Source: Paenisporosarcina antarctica (GTDB lineage Bacteria > Bacillota > Bacilli > Bacillales_A > Planococcaceae). From it: a DNA stretch of 64,000 nt. Positions within the stretch are counted from its first letter, which is position 1. Each line of letters starts with the position of its first letter. The notes under the pieces were generated by a model, which saw only the letters and a program-made list of their open reading frames with translations, did no database searches and was not told the DNA's origin. The stretch covers positions 691,001 to 755,000 of the forward strand of contig NZ_CP038015.1 of the NCBI RefSeq assembly GCF_004367585.1, given 5' to 3'. This document shows positions 16,362-25,006 of the stretch, piece by piece. The translations under genes and the position numbers were made by a program.

Positions 16362-17198
16362 ATGAGCAGTAAAAGTGAACCTCTATCACAGCGAGTCCAA
16401 TGGAAAGTGAAAAACCGCATTCGTTTTCCAAAGAAATTGAAAGTGGCTTTATACGGAAGTGTCGTGCCAATCTTCTTATTGGTGGCATGGCAAATTCTAA
16501 GTATGGTTGGTGTTTTAGAGAGACACTTGATGCCTGCTCCAACCCTAGTATTAGAAAAAATAGTCAGCATGGTGGTTGATGGAACCTTATGGGGCCATAT
16601 AGGAGTTACCTTATTACGTATTTTGATCGGTTTTTCAATAGGTGTTGGGTTTGCTATCGTCATAGGGTCAATTGTAGGGTATCTAAAAAAAGCTGAACAT
16701 ATGATGGATCCACTAATACAAGGGTTTAGAGCAATTCCTTCACTAGCGTGGGTTCCCTTGTTTATTCTTTGGATGGGGATTGGGGAATCTTCTAAAATTA
16801 CGCTCATTGCAGTAGGTGTTTTCTTTCCCGTGTATTTAAATATTGTTGCGGGTATTCAAGGGGTAGACCGTAAGCTCATTGAAGTAGGGAAAATATATAA
16901 TTTCACACCATTACAATTGGTACGTAAAGTCATACTACCAGCATCTCTACCTTCTTTTTTTACAGGGATCAGAAGCGGACTTGGTCTTGGCTGGATGTTC
17001 GTAGTTGCTGCAGAACTGATGGGTGCAAGCAAGGGAATTGGTTATTTACTTGTTGTTGGACAAAACACATACTCCCCTGATTTAGTTTTAGCAAGCATTG
17101 TTCTGATTGCTATCTTGGGGAAACTAACAGATTCTGCTATAAAAATGATTGAAGCAAAAGCTCTTCATTGGCAGGACAGCTTCGGTAAGTTGAATTAA
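16362..17198 (+). CDS. SsuC-like ABC transporter permease
   Basis: A 278-residue permease of the sulfonate/nitrate/taurine importer group with about six transmembrane segments; the first is at about 31-50. The EAA loop is near 190-215 (EVGKIYNFTPLQLVRKVILPASLPSFFTG), the site where the ATPase docks. It begins with ATG after AATGAGGGATG-type sequence and ends 13 bases before the ATPase start. Gene order A-C-B matches Ssu operons. Substrate range is inferred only from the S-box context. Confidence 0.9.
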   Translation: MSSKSEPLSQRVQWKVKNRIRFPKKLKVALYGSVVPIFLLVAWQILSMVGVLERHLMPAPTLVLEKIVSMVVDGTLWGHIGVTLLRILIGFSIGVGFAIVIGSIVGYLKKAEHMMDPLIQGFRAIPSLAWVPLFILWMGIGESSKITLIAVGVFFPVYLNIVAGIQGVDRKLIEVGKIYNFTPLQLVRKVILPASLPSFFTGIRSGLGLGWMFVVAAELMGASKGIGYLLVVGQNTYSPDLVLASIVLIAILGKLTDSAIKMIEAKALHWQDSFGKLN

Positions 17199-17211
17199 AG
17201 GAGTGAGACTT

Positions 17212-17985
17212 TTGCTTTCATTAAAAAATGTATCGCGAACTTTCAGTGAAGGTTCGGCAGGATTTAAGAATATAAGCTTTACTTCTGAAAAAGGAGAAAT
17301 CATTGGATTACTTGGTACTAGTGGTTGCGGGAAAAGTACGTTATTAAGAGTACTTTCAGGTCTTGACCCTGAGTATACAGGCGCTGTGAAGATAAATGAT
17401 GAATTGATTAAAGCCGTTCATGAAAAAGTAGGGATTATTTTTCAAGAACCACGTTTAATGCCATGGCTTAATGTCGTCGATAATGTCGCTTTTGGACTAA
17501 AAGTAAAGAAAGATAAACAAAAGCAAAAAGAGGCACAAGACTTTGTTGACCTCGTTGGCCTCCATGGCTTTGGTAACCACTTTCCGAAAGACCTTTCTGG
17601 CGGAATGGCGCAACGGGTATCAATTGCCCGAGCACTTATCACGAACCCGGAAGTTCTTCTTCTAGATGAACCATTTAGTGCATTGGATGCTTTTACAAAA
17701 ATGCAATTACAGGATTTATTATTAAAAATTTGGCACCAATATCAGTCGTCAATTGTTTTGGTAACACACGACATTGATGAAGCTCTTTACTTATGTGATC
17801 GGATTTTTATCTTACGAGGACAGCCCGGTGAGATATATAAAGAACTTCATGTACCAATGACAAAACCACGGTCACGTGGAAATGAAGAATTAGCAAAAAT
17901 GAAAGCAAACATCCTTGATTTATTGGATTTGACTCAAGGAGAAAAGGGGGAAAGTCATGACAACTTTAAAGCTACAGCCAAATAA
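17212..17985 (+). CDS. SsuB-like ABC transporter ATP-binding protein
   Basis: The ATPase of the sulfonate-type importer, 257 residues from the preferred start. Walker A GTSGCGKST, signature LSGGMAQRVS and Walker B LLLDEPFSALD are all present, with a Q-loop in IIFQEPRLMPW. A GTG at 17203 is in frame but overlaps the AAAGGAG ribosome site; a TTG at 17212 sits 8 bases after it and yields MLSLKNVSRTF, a normal family N-terminus, so I prefer the TTG. The C-terminus overlaps the next gene by 29 bases, implying translational coupling. Confidence 0.9.
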   Translation: MLSLKNVSRTFSEGSAGFKNISFTSEKGEIIGLLGTSGCGKSTLLRVLSGLDPEYTGAVKINDELIKAVHEKVGIIFQEPRLMPWLNVVDNVAFGLKVKKDKQKQKEAQDFVDLVGLHGFGNHFPKDLSGGMAQRVSIARALITNPEVLLLDEPFSALDAFTKMQLQDLLLKIWHQYQSSIVLVTHDIDEALYLCDRIFILRGQPGEIYKELHVPMTKPRSRGNEELAKMKANILDLLDLTQGEKGESHDNFKATAK

Positions 17986-19669
17986 GGCTGAAAATCAATC
18001 CTATAATCTCTCCAACTATCAAGAAAGTATTGAGGGGTTTTCTTGGCAGGAAGTTGAAAAACAGTTTAGCTGGTATCAGTCAGGAAAAGTCAATATGGCT
18101 CATGAATGTATTGATCGCCATGTAGAAGATGGTTATGGAGACAAAATAGGCCTTCACTTTTTAAATGATGAAGAAGAAATTAAATATACATTTTCACAAC
18201 TGAAAGATAAAACGGATCATCTAGCAACCGTATTAAAAAATAACGGTGTACAAAAAGGCGATATCGTCTTTATCTTTTTACCTAAAAATCCTGATTGCTA
18301 TATTGCGATGATTGCAGCTGTCAAAATAGGCGCGGTTGTCGGTCCACTGTTCGAGGCGTTTATGGAAGAAGCCATAAGAGACAGAATTAGTGACTGTAAC
18401 GGTCGGTACTTAATCACGGATAGCGATTTGGTTAAGCGTGTACCAAAAGGCGATTTGCCAACACTTGAGAAAATCTTCATTACTGCCGAAACTGAGCACT
18501 GTGAGGATGGGGAAATTTCATTGAAGGAAGAATTACGCCGTACTAAAAGTGATGAAAATGTTACGGAATGGCTTGATTTAGAAGATCGTCTTAATATTCA
18601 TTATACAAGTGGATCTACTGGAAAGCCGAAAGGAATCATTCATGCTCATCGGGCAATGATTCAGCAATATCAAACTGGTAAATGGGTGCTAGATATACAA
18701 GAAGATGATGTTTATTGGTGTACAGCTCATCCTGGTTGGGTTACCGGTACGGTTTATGCTATCTTTGCTCCTTGGTTAAATCGTGCAACGATTGTATTAT
18801 ATGGCGGAAGATTTGATGCAGATTCCTGGTATTCAACCATTGAAAAGACAAAGGTAACTGTTTGGTATAGTGCACCAACTGCTTTTAGAATGTTAAAGGC
18901 AGAAGGAGATACGATTTTACAACAGTATGACTTAAGTTCGCTTCGACATCTATTAAGTGTGGGGGAACCTCTAAATCCTGAAGTAATTCATTGGGGTATC
19001 GAAAAATTAGGGAAACGAATTCATGACACTTGGTGGATGACAGAAACAGGTGCGCAATTAATCGTTAATTTGCCTTCTGAAGTTATTAAACCAGGATCGA
19101 TGGGTCGTCCGTTTCCAGGAATAGAAGTAGCTATTCTTGATGACGAAGGAACGAAGCAGCCACATGGACAAATTGGTCATCTCTCAATCAAGGCACCTTG
19201 GCCAGCAATTATGAGAGAAGTATGGAAAAACAAAGATAAATATGATTCTTATTTCCAGTTTGGAGATTGGTATCTTTCTGGGGATTTGGCATTTCAGGAT
19301 GAAGAAGGCTATATCTTCTTCCAGGGCCGTAGTGATGACATGATTAACTCTTCTGGTGAGCGAATTGGACCTTTCGAGGTAGAAAGTAAGCTTATTGAAC
19401 ATGAAGCCGTTGCTGAAGCGGGAGTAATAGGAAAGCCTGACCCACTTCGTGGTGAAATTGTTAAGGCATTTATTGTGCTAAAGAAGGGTTATGAAAATTC
19501 TCCATTATTAATAGACGAAATCAGAAAATTTGTCAGATATAAATTAGCAGCCCACGCTGCTCCTCGGGAAATTGAAGTATTAGAAGAACTTCCAAAAACA
19601 AAGATAAGCGGCAAACTATTAAGAAGGGAGCTTAAAGCTCTAGAACAAAACCGTTTACAATCTAACTGA
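17957..19669 (+). CDS. acsA: AcsA-type acetyl-CoA synthetase in the methionine operon
   Basis: A 570-residue AMP-forming acyl-CoA synthetase with the size and motifs of B. subtilis AcsA. The P-loop YTSGSTGKPKG is at about 216-226. DTWWMTETG carries the tryptophan that narrows the acyl pocket to acetate. YLSGDLAFQDEEGY and the C-terminal PKTKISGKLLRR with the conserved acylation lysine follow. It would form acetyl-CoA from acetate, ATP and CoA. It overlaps the transporter ATPase gene by 29 bases and precedes hom by 36. Here it could recycle the acetate released by MetY for MetX; propionate is an alternative substrate. The role in this operon is inference. Confidence 0.88.
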   Translation: MTTLKLQPNKAENQSYNLSNYQESIEGFSWQEVEKQFSWYQSGKVNMAHECIDRHVEDGYGDKIGLHFLNDEEEIKYTFSQLKDKTDHLATVLKNNGVQKGDIVFIFLPKNPDCYIAMIAAVKIGAVVGPLFEAFMEEAIRDRISDCNGRYLITDSDLVKRVPKGDLPTLEKIFITAETEHCEDGEISLKEELRRTKSDENVTEWLDLEDRLNIHYTSGSTGKPKGIIHAHRAMIQQYQTGKWVLDIQEDDVYWCTAHPGWVTGTVYAIFAPWLNRATIVLYGGRFDADSWYSTIEKTKVTVWYSAPTAFRMLKAEGDTILQQYDLSSLRHLLSVGEPLNPEVIHWGIEKLGKRIHDTWWMTETGAQLIVNLPSEVIKPGSMGRPFPGIEVAILDDEGTKQPHGQIGHLSIKAPWPAIMREVWKNKDKYDSYFQFGDWYLSGDLAFQDEEGYIFFQGRSDDMINSSGERIGPFEVESKLIEHEAVAEAGVIGKPDPLRGEIVKAFIVLKKGYENSPLLIDEIRKFVRYKLAAHAAPREIEVLEELPKTKISGKLLRRELKALEQNRLQSN

Positions 19670-19705
19670 AAAAAGATTTATTTCATAAAAAAAGGAAGTG
19701 TAATT

Positions 19706-20950
19706 TTGTCTGTTATTAAAGTAGCATTGCTTGGGTTTGGAACGGTAGGCGAAGGAGTCTATCGCACCATTCAATCACATCAAAAAGAATTAAAAGCTGT
19801 GTTGGGGAAAAACGTAGAAGTAGTGGCAGTGTTAATTAAAAATAAAGAAAAAAAGAGAGATATTAACAGTGGTGTTCTAATTACAACAGATTTTGAAGAT
19901 ATCATTGAATTACCACATTTGGATGTTGTGATAGAAGCAATTACAGAAAAAGAGCCGAGTTTCACTTATTTAAAGAGAGCACTAATAAAAGGCTATCATA
20001 TTGTTACAGCTAACAAGGAAATGTTTTCAAGTCATGGTAGAGAATTAATCGAGCTAGCTGCAAAGCAAAAAGTATCGGTTGGTTTTGAGGCAACCGTTGC
20101 GGGTGGTGTGCCTATTATACAGACATTGCAGCAATTGTTGAAGGTTAATAATGTCTATGAGATCCAAGGGATTTTGAACGGAACATCGAATTTTATTTTG
20201 ACTGAAATGCGAGAAAAGAAGCAGTCTTTCTTTGAAGCATTAAAGCTAGCTCAGCAAAATGGCTATGCGGAAGCTAACCCAAGCAATGATATTAATGGGT
20301 TTGATGCGTATTTTAAGCTTATGGTGTTAAGTGAAATTGCATTTGGTGAACAGCCTGAACAAAAATATGTCAAAATAAATGGAATTACTGACATAACAAG
20401 TGAACAAATTGAGATGGCTGAAAAGCTTGGATTACATTTTAAGCATATTGCTTCAATTGAAAGAAAAGAGGATCGTCTTTACGCTTCGGTCATTCCTACA
20501 CTTGTATCAAAGTCACATCCATTCTACCATGTAGAAGGTGTTGAAAATGCAGTCCATGTAAAAACCGATCTTGTCGGTGGGATTACTTTACAGGGTCCAG
20601 GTGCTGGAATGTTTCCAACCGCAAGTGCAATGATTGAAGACCTTGTTCAAGTTTTTCAAAGACATTCAACTCTAGGAAACAGTCTGAAAAATAAGTCAAT
20701 CATTAAAAAAGAAGCGAAAGATCAAGATATATCTTATTGGATAGTAAGTAATCTCAGGAACCATTTCTCTTTAAGTGTTATTACCTATTATGATCAGCTG
20801 TCAGAGAATGTTTTTTTAATTAAAGCCAAAAAGTCCCAATTACTTCAGCTTTGCGAGCAAAATGATGCGTTGATTTCTTATCCAATATTGGGAAATTATG
20901 AGCTGAAAAGTGAGCATGAAAAAGAAGCTTTACAGCTCCTAATTGATTAA
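19706..20950 (+). CDS. hom: Homoserine dehydrogenase
   Basis: Reduces aspartate semialdehyde to homoserine with NAD(P)H, the branch point to methionine and threonine. The nucleotide motif GFGTVGEGVYR is at 9-19, the conserved ANKEMFS segment holds the catalytic lysine, and GFEATVAGGVPII and ILNGTSNFI mark the substrate region. The last 80 residues form a short regulatory-type C-terminal domain, as in B. subtilis Hom. Length is 414. The start is TTG after AAAGGAAG. It ends the S-box operon begun by the fused metY, so this copy is probably dedicated to methionine; a second hom copy for threonine may exist elsewhere. Confidence 0.94.
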   Translation: MSVIKVALLGFGTVGEGVYRTIQSHQKELKAVLGKNVEVVAVLIKNKEKKRDINSGVLITTDFEDIIELPHLDVVIEAITEKEPSFTYLKRALIKGYHIVTANKEMFSSHGRELIELAAKQKVSVGFEATVAGGVPIIQTLQQLLKVNNVYEIQGILNGTSNFILTEMREKKQSFFEALKLAQQNGYAEANPSNDINGFDAYFKLMVLSEIAFGEQPEQKYVKINGITDITSEQIEMAEKLGLHFKHIASIERKEDRLYASVIPTLVSKSHPFYHVEGVENAVHVKTDLVGGITLQGPGAGMFPTASAMIEDLVQVFQRHSTLGNSLKNKSIIKKEAKDQDISYWIVSNLRNHFSLSVITYYDQLSENVFLIKAKKSQLLQLCEQNDALISYPILGNYELKSEHEKEALQLLID

Positions 20951-20958
20951 TTTTGCAC

Positions 20959-21012
20959 GTTATCCTCAACTCTATAACTACAGGAACTGAAGTAAGATTA
21001 GCAGAGGATAAC
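20959..21012. other. Perfect 9-bp inverted repeat between hom and the LysM gene
   Basis: GTTATCCTC at 20959-20967 and GAGGATAAC at 21004-21012, 36 bases apart, with no T-run on the plus strand. It lies between convergent genes and could be a weak transcription end or a protein site. No function is assigned. Confidence 0.35.
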
Positions 21013-21086
21013 TGTAACAAAAATACTCGTTCAATAAATTATCTGACGACTCATATCACTTAATTAGTTTCAAAAGTATAGGTATT

Positions 21087-21920
21087 TCAAGTGAAACCAA
21101 TCTTGACTCTTACTAAATCCTGAACACTTCCATCATTGGCACTTCTAGTATAGACTCTTAAGTCACCTGTGGAGGTTGTAGGCTCACGATCAAATTCTAC
21201 ATTCGTAGAAAAATAACCGTATTCAGGTCCTGCTGCACGAGCTGTGATGAAATCTTCTGGTGAAATCACGTTGCCAGCATCGTCAACGATTGAGTACAAC
21301 ACATTTGCTTCAAAAACCCTTGCTACACCTTCGATTAAGCTACCTGATTGAATAGTATTTCCAGGTAATGGACGATTGACCAAAATATTTCGTGAAGAAG
21401 CTAGCGGCAAAATTATATGATAACCTGGATAAAGGATATCTGGAGAAAAACTGGCTCTTCGATCATTGGCTTTTATTGTATCTTCAATTCGAATGCCAGT
21501 TTGACTAGCAATTCTGTATAATGAATCTCCAGATTGGATTTCATAAATAAAAGCAGGAACGAGTATCGGTTGGTTACGATAAATTAGATTAGGATTGGCA
21601 ATTTGACTATTAATTCCTAATAAAAGGTCAAACTCGCCCGAAAATTGTTGACTTATGGATAACAATGTATCACCTGGAGAAACAATATAATAAACTTCAT
21701 AACGATAGCCGTATCTACCTCCTGGTACAATGAGAAGCTGACCTGGGAAAATAAGACCCGGATCTGTAAATGGGGGGTATAGAGAATTGGCTTGCTCAAT
21801 CGCAGGGACTGTACTACCTAATCGGGAAGCAATACTGTATAAGGTATCTCTTGGCTGAACAGTATATAAATAATTTGTGGTTTGTATAGCAGTCAGTTTT
21901 ATACACCCCTTTTTATCCAT
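21087..21920 (-). CDS. Three LysM domains plus C-terminal Gmad2 domain protein, probably spore-associated
   Basis: A 277-residue cell-wall-binding protein. LysM repeats lie at about 19-65, 78-122 and 126-172, each with a (V/S)xxGD-type start (QPRDTLYSIA, SPGDTLLSIS, QSGDSLYRIA) and a PGxxxxxP-like end. Residues 178-277 match the Gmad2 immunoglobulin-like domain of spore germination proteins (GVARVFEANVLYSIVDDAGNV, then YGYFSTNVEF and DLRVYTRSANDGS). There is no signal peptide, as is common for spore-coat or cortex proteins made in the mother cell. The ATG at 21920 has no clear SD site; AAAGGGGTG lies just inside the frame, so the true start may be slightly downstream at a rare codon. Confidence 0.82.
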   Translation of the reverse strand: MDKKGCIKLTAIQTTNYLYTVQPRDTLYSIASRLGSTVPAIEQANSLYPPFTDPGLIFPGQLLIVPGGRYGYRYEVYYIVSPGDTLLSISQQFSGEFDLLLGINSQIANPNLIYRNQPILVPAFIYEIQSGDSLYRIASQTGIRIEDTIKANDRRASFSPDILYPGYHIILPLASSRNILVNRPLPGNTIQSGSLIEGVARVFEANVLYSIVDDAGNVISPEDFITARAAGPEYGYFSTNVEFDREPTTSTGDLRVYTRSANDGSVQDLVRVKIGFT

Positions 21921-22073
21921 GGTATTCGCAGTGTGTCAAATTAATGTCTATAATATTGTTATAAACCTCTTTCAATAAACGTCCTCAGCTTGGATAGACG
22001 ACTATAGCGATCGATTATGATCAACAACCCTTTTTCAATTCAAAAATAAAAGCACCGAATTTTCAGAAAAAGG

Positions 22074-22103
22074 TTGACTTCTTATTGCAAACTTATTTAT
22101 AAT
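22074..22103 (+). promoter_or_regulatory. Probable sigma-A promoter before S-box 4
   Basis: TTGACT, an 18-base spacer and a perfect TATAAT, about 36 bases before the riboswitch. Confidence 0.75.
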
Positions 22104-22139
22104 CCTTAACAAGAGACTTTGAATTACCAACTTAATATA

Positions 22140-22258
22140 CTCTTATCCAGAGTGGCGGAGGGAATAGGCCCTGCGATGCCCGGCAACCAACGAATTTTAT
22201 CCTAATTCGGCAAGGTGCTAATTCCTACAGATTGAAGTTGATCTGAAAGATAAGAGGA
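22140..22258 (+). promoter_or_regulatory. SAM-I (S-box) riboswitch 4
   Basis: CTCTTATCCAGAGTGGCGG, AGGGAATAGGCCCTG, GCGATGCCCGGCAACC, GGTGCTAATTCC and a closing GATAAGAGGAGG. The usual GAAACC block reads GATGCC, with a matching change on the partner strand (CCCGGC), so the helix is kept. It controls metY-metX. Confidence 0.94.
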
Positions 22259-22268
22259 GGATCTCAGG

Positions 22269-22297
22269 AACCCCCTCTTCTTATGAAGGGGTTTTTT
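22269..22297 (+). terminator. S-box 4 regulated terminator
   Basis: The stem AACCCC...GGGGTT, with inner CTTC/GAAG-type pairs, is followed by six T residues directly after the aptamer. Confidence 0.88.
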
Positions 22298-22377
22298 AAT
22301 TCCTTTTTTTAAACTTATTGACTTTTCACTGTAGTCACTAGAAAACTAAAAACATAAAAAAAGAGGAGAGATTAAAG

Positions 22378-23691
22378 ATGACAAATTCAACAAACCCTTC
22401 TGAAAACTATGGTATTGAGACATTACTTCTACACGGTGCAACGAGCCCAGATCCAACAACTGGTTCACGGGCAATTCCGATTTACCAAACGACTTCTTTT
22501 GTTTTCGACAGCACTGATCATGCGCAGAAGTTATTTTCACTTGAGGAAGCAGGAAATATTTATTCACGTATTGGTAATCCAACAGTTGCTGCATTTGAAG
22601 ATCGTATTGCATTGCTTGAAGGCGGAGTTGGAGCGGTTGCTGTTTCTTCTGGGATGGCTGGCATCACGCTTGCTATATTAAATCTAGCCAGTGCAGGTGA
22701 TGAGATAGTAGCTGCAACAAATCTATACGGAGGAACGTATAACTTATTTTCATCAACGCTTCCACGCTATGGAATTAATGTGAAATTAGTAGATCCATCT
22801 GATCCTGAAAATTTTAGGAAAGCTATTACAGCAAAAACAAAAGCAGTATTTGCTGAAATAATCGGTAACCCAAGTTTAAATGTGTTAGACGTTGAAGCTG
22901 TCGCAAAAGTAGCGCATGAAGAAGGTGTTCCATTAATCGTCGATAGTACATTTGCGACACCTTATTTAAATAAACCGATCGAGCATGGTGCAGATATCGT
23001 GATCCATTCTGCAACAAAATGGATCGGCGGACACGGGACAACGATTGGTGGGGTAGTTGTTGATGCAGGGAAATTCAAATACGATAATGGAAGATTCCCA
23101 GATTTCACAACACCGGATACAAGCTACAATGGACTTCGATTTGTAGATTTAGAAGAAGCGGCATATATTGCAAAGTTCAGAGTTCATTTATTGCGTGACA
23201 TTGGCGCTTGCTTAAGTCCACAAAGTGCATTTTTACTATTGCAAGGCCTTGAAACACTGCATTTAAGAATGGAGCGTCATGTTGAAAATACGCAAGTTGT
23301 TGCAGAGTATTTAGAACAACATCCAGCTGTGGAATGGGTGTCATATCCGGGCTTAAAAAGTCATGCATCTCATGAATTAGCAAAAAAATATTTACCTAAG
23401 GGTGCCGGTTCAATCATTGTATTTGGTATTAAAGGCGGTAGAGAGGCTGGACGGAAAGTAATCGATCACACAGTTTTATGGTCTCATGTTGCAAATGTTG
23501 GAGATGCAAAATCTCTAATTATTCACCCAGCATCAACTACTCATGCACAATTATCTGCTGAAGGTTTGGTGGCGAGTGGCGTGTTAGAGGATCAAATTCG
23601 TTTGTCAGTTGGCATTGAAAATGTAAAAGATTTAATTGCGGACTTAGATCAAGCAATTAAACAGGCATCTGAAATAGCTGTTCATTCTTAA
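22378..23691 (+). CDS. metY: O-acetylhomoserine sulfhydrylase (second copy, stand-alone)
   Basis: A 437-residue PLP enzyme that makes homocysteine from O-acetylhomoserine and sulfide. Key features are YSRIGNPTV at 62-70 and the PLP lysine Lys214 in [12 protein letters not shown]. By eye it shares about two thirds of its residues with the catalytic part of the fused protein at 13448-15247, but stops where the CoA-binding domain would begin. GAGGAGAG precedes the ATG. It is followed by metX 40 bases later, under S-box 4. Two S-box-controlled MetY forms in one region suggest different sulfur sources or different control. Confidence 0.95.
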   Translation: MTNSTNPSENYGIETLLLHGATSPDPTTGSRAIPIYQTTSFVFDSTDHAQKLFSLEEAGNIYSRIGNPTVAAFEDRIALLEGGVGAVAVSSGMAGITLAILNLASAGDEIVAATNLYGGTYNLFSSTLPRYGINVKLVDPSDPENFRKAITAKTKAVFAEIIGNPSLNVLDVEAVAKVAHEEGVPLIVDSTFATPYLNKPIEHGADIVIHSATKWIGGHGTTIGGVVVDAGKFKYDNGRFPDFTTPDTSYNGLRFVDLEEAAYIAKFRVHLLRDIGACLSPQSAFLLLQGLETLHLRMERHVENTQVVAEYLEQHPAVEWVSYPGLKSHASHELAKKYLPKGAGSIIVFGIKGGREAGRKVIDHTVLWSHVANVGDAKSLIIHPASTTHAQLSAEGLVASGVLEDQIRLSVGIENVKDLIADLDQAIKQASEIAVHS

Positions 23692-23731
23692 TTTTGTTTA
23701 ACTATACTTATATGAAAGAAGTTGATTCCCC

Positions 23732-24814
23732 GTGAGTCACAATGGATTGAAAATTGAGATCGAACGGAGAGAAGATACAGTTCACCTAGATTCAATCACA
23801 CTTGAATCTGGAAAGGTTCTCAACAATGTTTCGCTTCGTTATGAACGAGTCGGAAACAAGGATCTTCCAGTGGTTCTTATCTGTCATGCATTGACTGGAA
23901 ATCATGTCACTGTGGGTACAAGTGAAGAGCCAGGGTGGTGGAATGGATTTATTGGATATGATGCACCTGTAGATCTTAATCATTATCAAGTGATTACGTT
24001 TAATATATTAGGTGGATGTGGTGGTTCTACTGGCCCTGCTTCACCCCTAAATGAGGAATTAAACTATCGTTTAACCTTTCCTTTCGTATCCGTCCGAGAC
24101 ATGGTGACAGCTCAGCATCAAGCACTTGAAAAGCTCGGAATCAATAAAGTTAGAGCAGTTATTGGAGGGTCGTTAGGTGGAATGCAAGTACTAGAGTGGG
24201 GTGTGTTATTTCCCAACTTCATGGATCAACTATTTGTGTTGGCTGCTACTCCATCACTAAGTGATTATGGTATTGCGTTTAATCGCATAGGAATTCATGC
24301 AATTGAACAAGACCCTCGTTGGGATGAGGGGAATTACGTTAAGTCGAGTGATGTAAAAGGATTTGAAGTAGCAAGAATGGTAGGACTCGTGTCGTATCGT
24401 AGTCCATCGCTCTTTACAAAACGATTTTCGAGAGAAGAGAAGGAGATAGAGGCAGACGAGTTTCCCTATTATCAAGTGGAATCTTACTTGCGCTATCAAG
24501 GTGAAAAAATTACGAAACGCTTTGATCCTAATAGTTACTTGTATTTGCTTTATGCGATGAATGGTCATGATCTCGGTCGTGGACGAGGTGGAATTGAAAA
24601 AGCAGCAAATATCATTGAAGCAGAAGTAATTGGTCTAGGCTTTACAGGAGATCTATTGTATCCTCCAAAGGATATTAAATCATTTATTGACTTAACTTCT
24701 CGAGGATATTTCCATAAAATTGAAACAGCATTTGGTCATGATGGGTTCTTGGTGGAATATGAAAAATGGGGACCAATTATCCGAGGTCATTTGGCTGAAC
24801 GAATTCCTAACTAA
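23732..24814 (+). CDS. metX: Homoserine O-acetyltransferase
   Basis: MetX transfers acetyl from acetyl-CoA to homoserine, the activated substrate of MetY. It is an alpha/beta-hydrolase-fold enzyme of 360 residues. LICHALTGNHVTVG is at about 49-62, NILGGCGGSTGP at 91-102, the nucleophile Ser147 is in GGSLGGMQVLEW, and the C-terminal GHDGFLVE holds the catalytic His. The size and the NILGGCxGSTGP block fit acetyl- rather than succinyl-transferases, which agrees with the acetyl-using MetY next door. The start is GTG with a weak AAAGAAG site. A strong terminator follows the gene. Confidence 0.95.
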   Translation: MSHNGLKIEIERREDTVHLDSITLESGKVLNNVSLRYERVGNKDLPVVLICHALTGNHVTVGTSEEPGWWNGFIGYDAPVDLNHYQVITFNILGGCGGSTGPASPLNEELNYRLTFPFVSVRDMVTAQHQALEKLGINKVRAVIGGSLGGMQVLEWGVLFPNFMDQLFVLAATPSLSDYGIAFNRIGIHAIEQDPRWDEGNYVKSSDVKGFEVARMVGLVSYRSPSLFTKRFSREEKEIEADEFPYYQVESYLRYQGEKITKRFDPNSYLYLLYAMNGHDLGRGRGGIEKAANIIEAEVIGLGFTGDLLYPPKDIKSFIDLTSRGYFHKIETAFGHDGFLVEYEKWGPIIRGHLAERIPN

Positions 24815-24834
24815 ATATTTATCAAAGTTTCGTT

Positions 24835-24880
24835 AGAACAATTCCCTCTTTGCTTACGAAGAGGGAATTGTTCTTTATTC
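24835..24880 (+). terminator. Strong rho-independent terminator after metX
   Basis: A perfect 16-bp stem (AGAACAATTCCCTCTT and its complement) around an 8-base loop, followed by a T-rich tail. Confidence 0.95.
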
Positions 24881-25006
24881 TTTTACTTTGTCTATTCAAG
24901 TTGAATGTTATATAGTGAAATTTGTTGAGCATTGAATTTTCAAGTGTACACATTTTCTTGTATAATTATAATATAGATATTCGAATTTAAAAAGGATGAG
25001 AAGCTT

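Noticed and set aside
16304-16807. 167-codon minus-strand frame opposite the SsuC-like permease
   Set aside because: Antisense to a well-supported membrane protein, no family resemblance, composition of a shadow frame.
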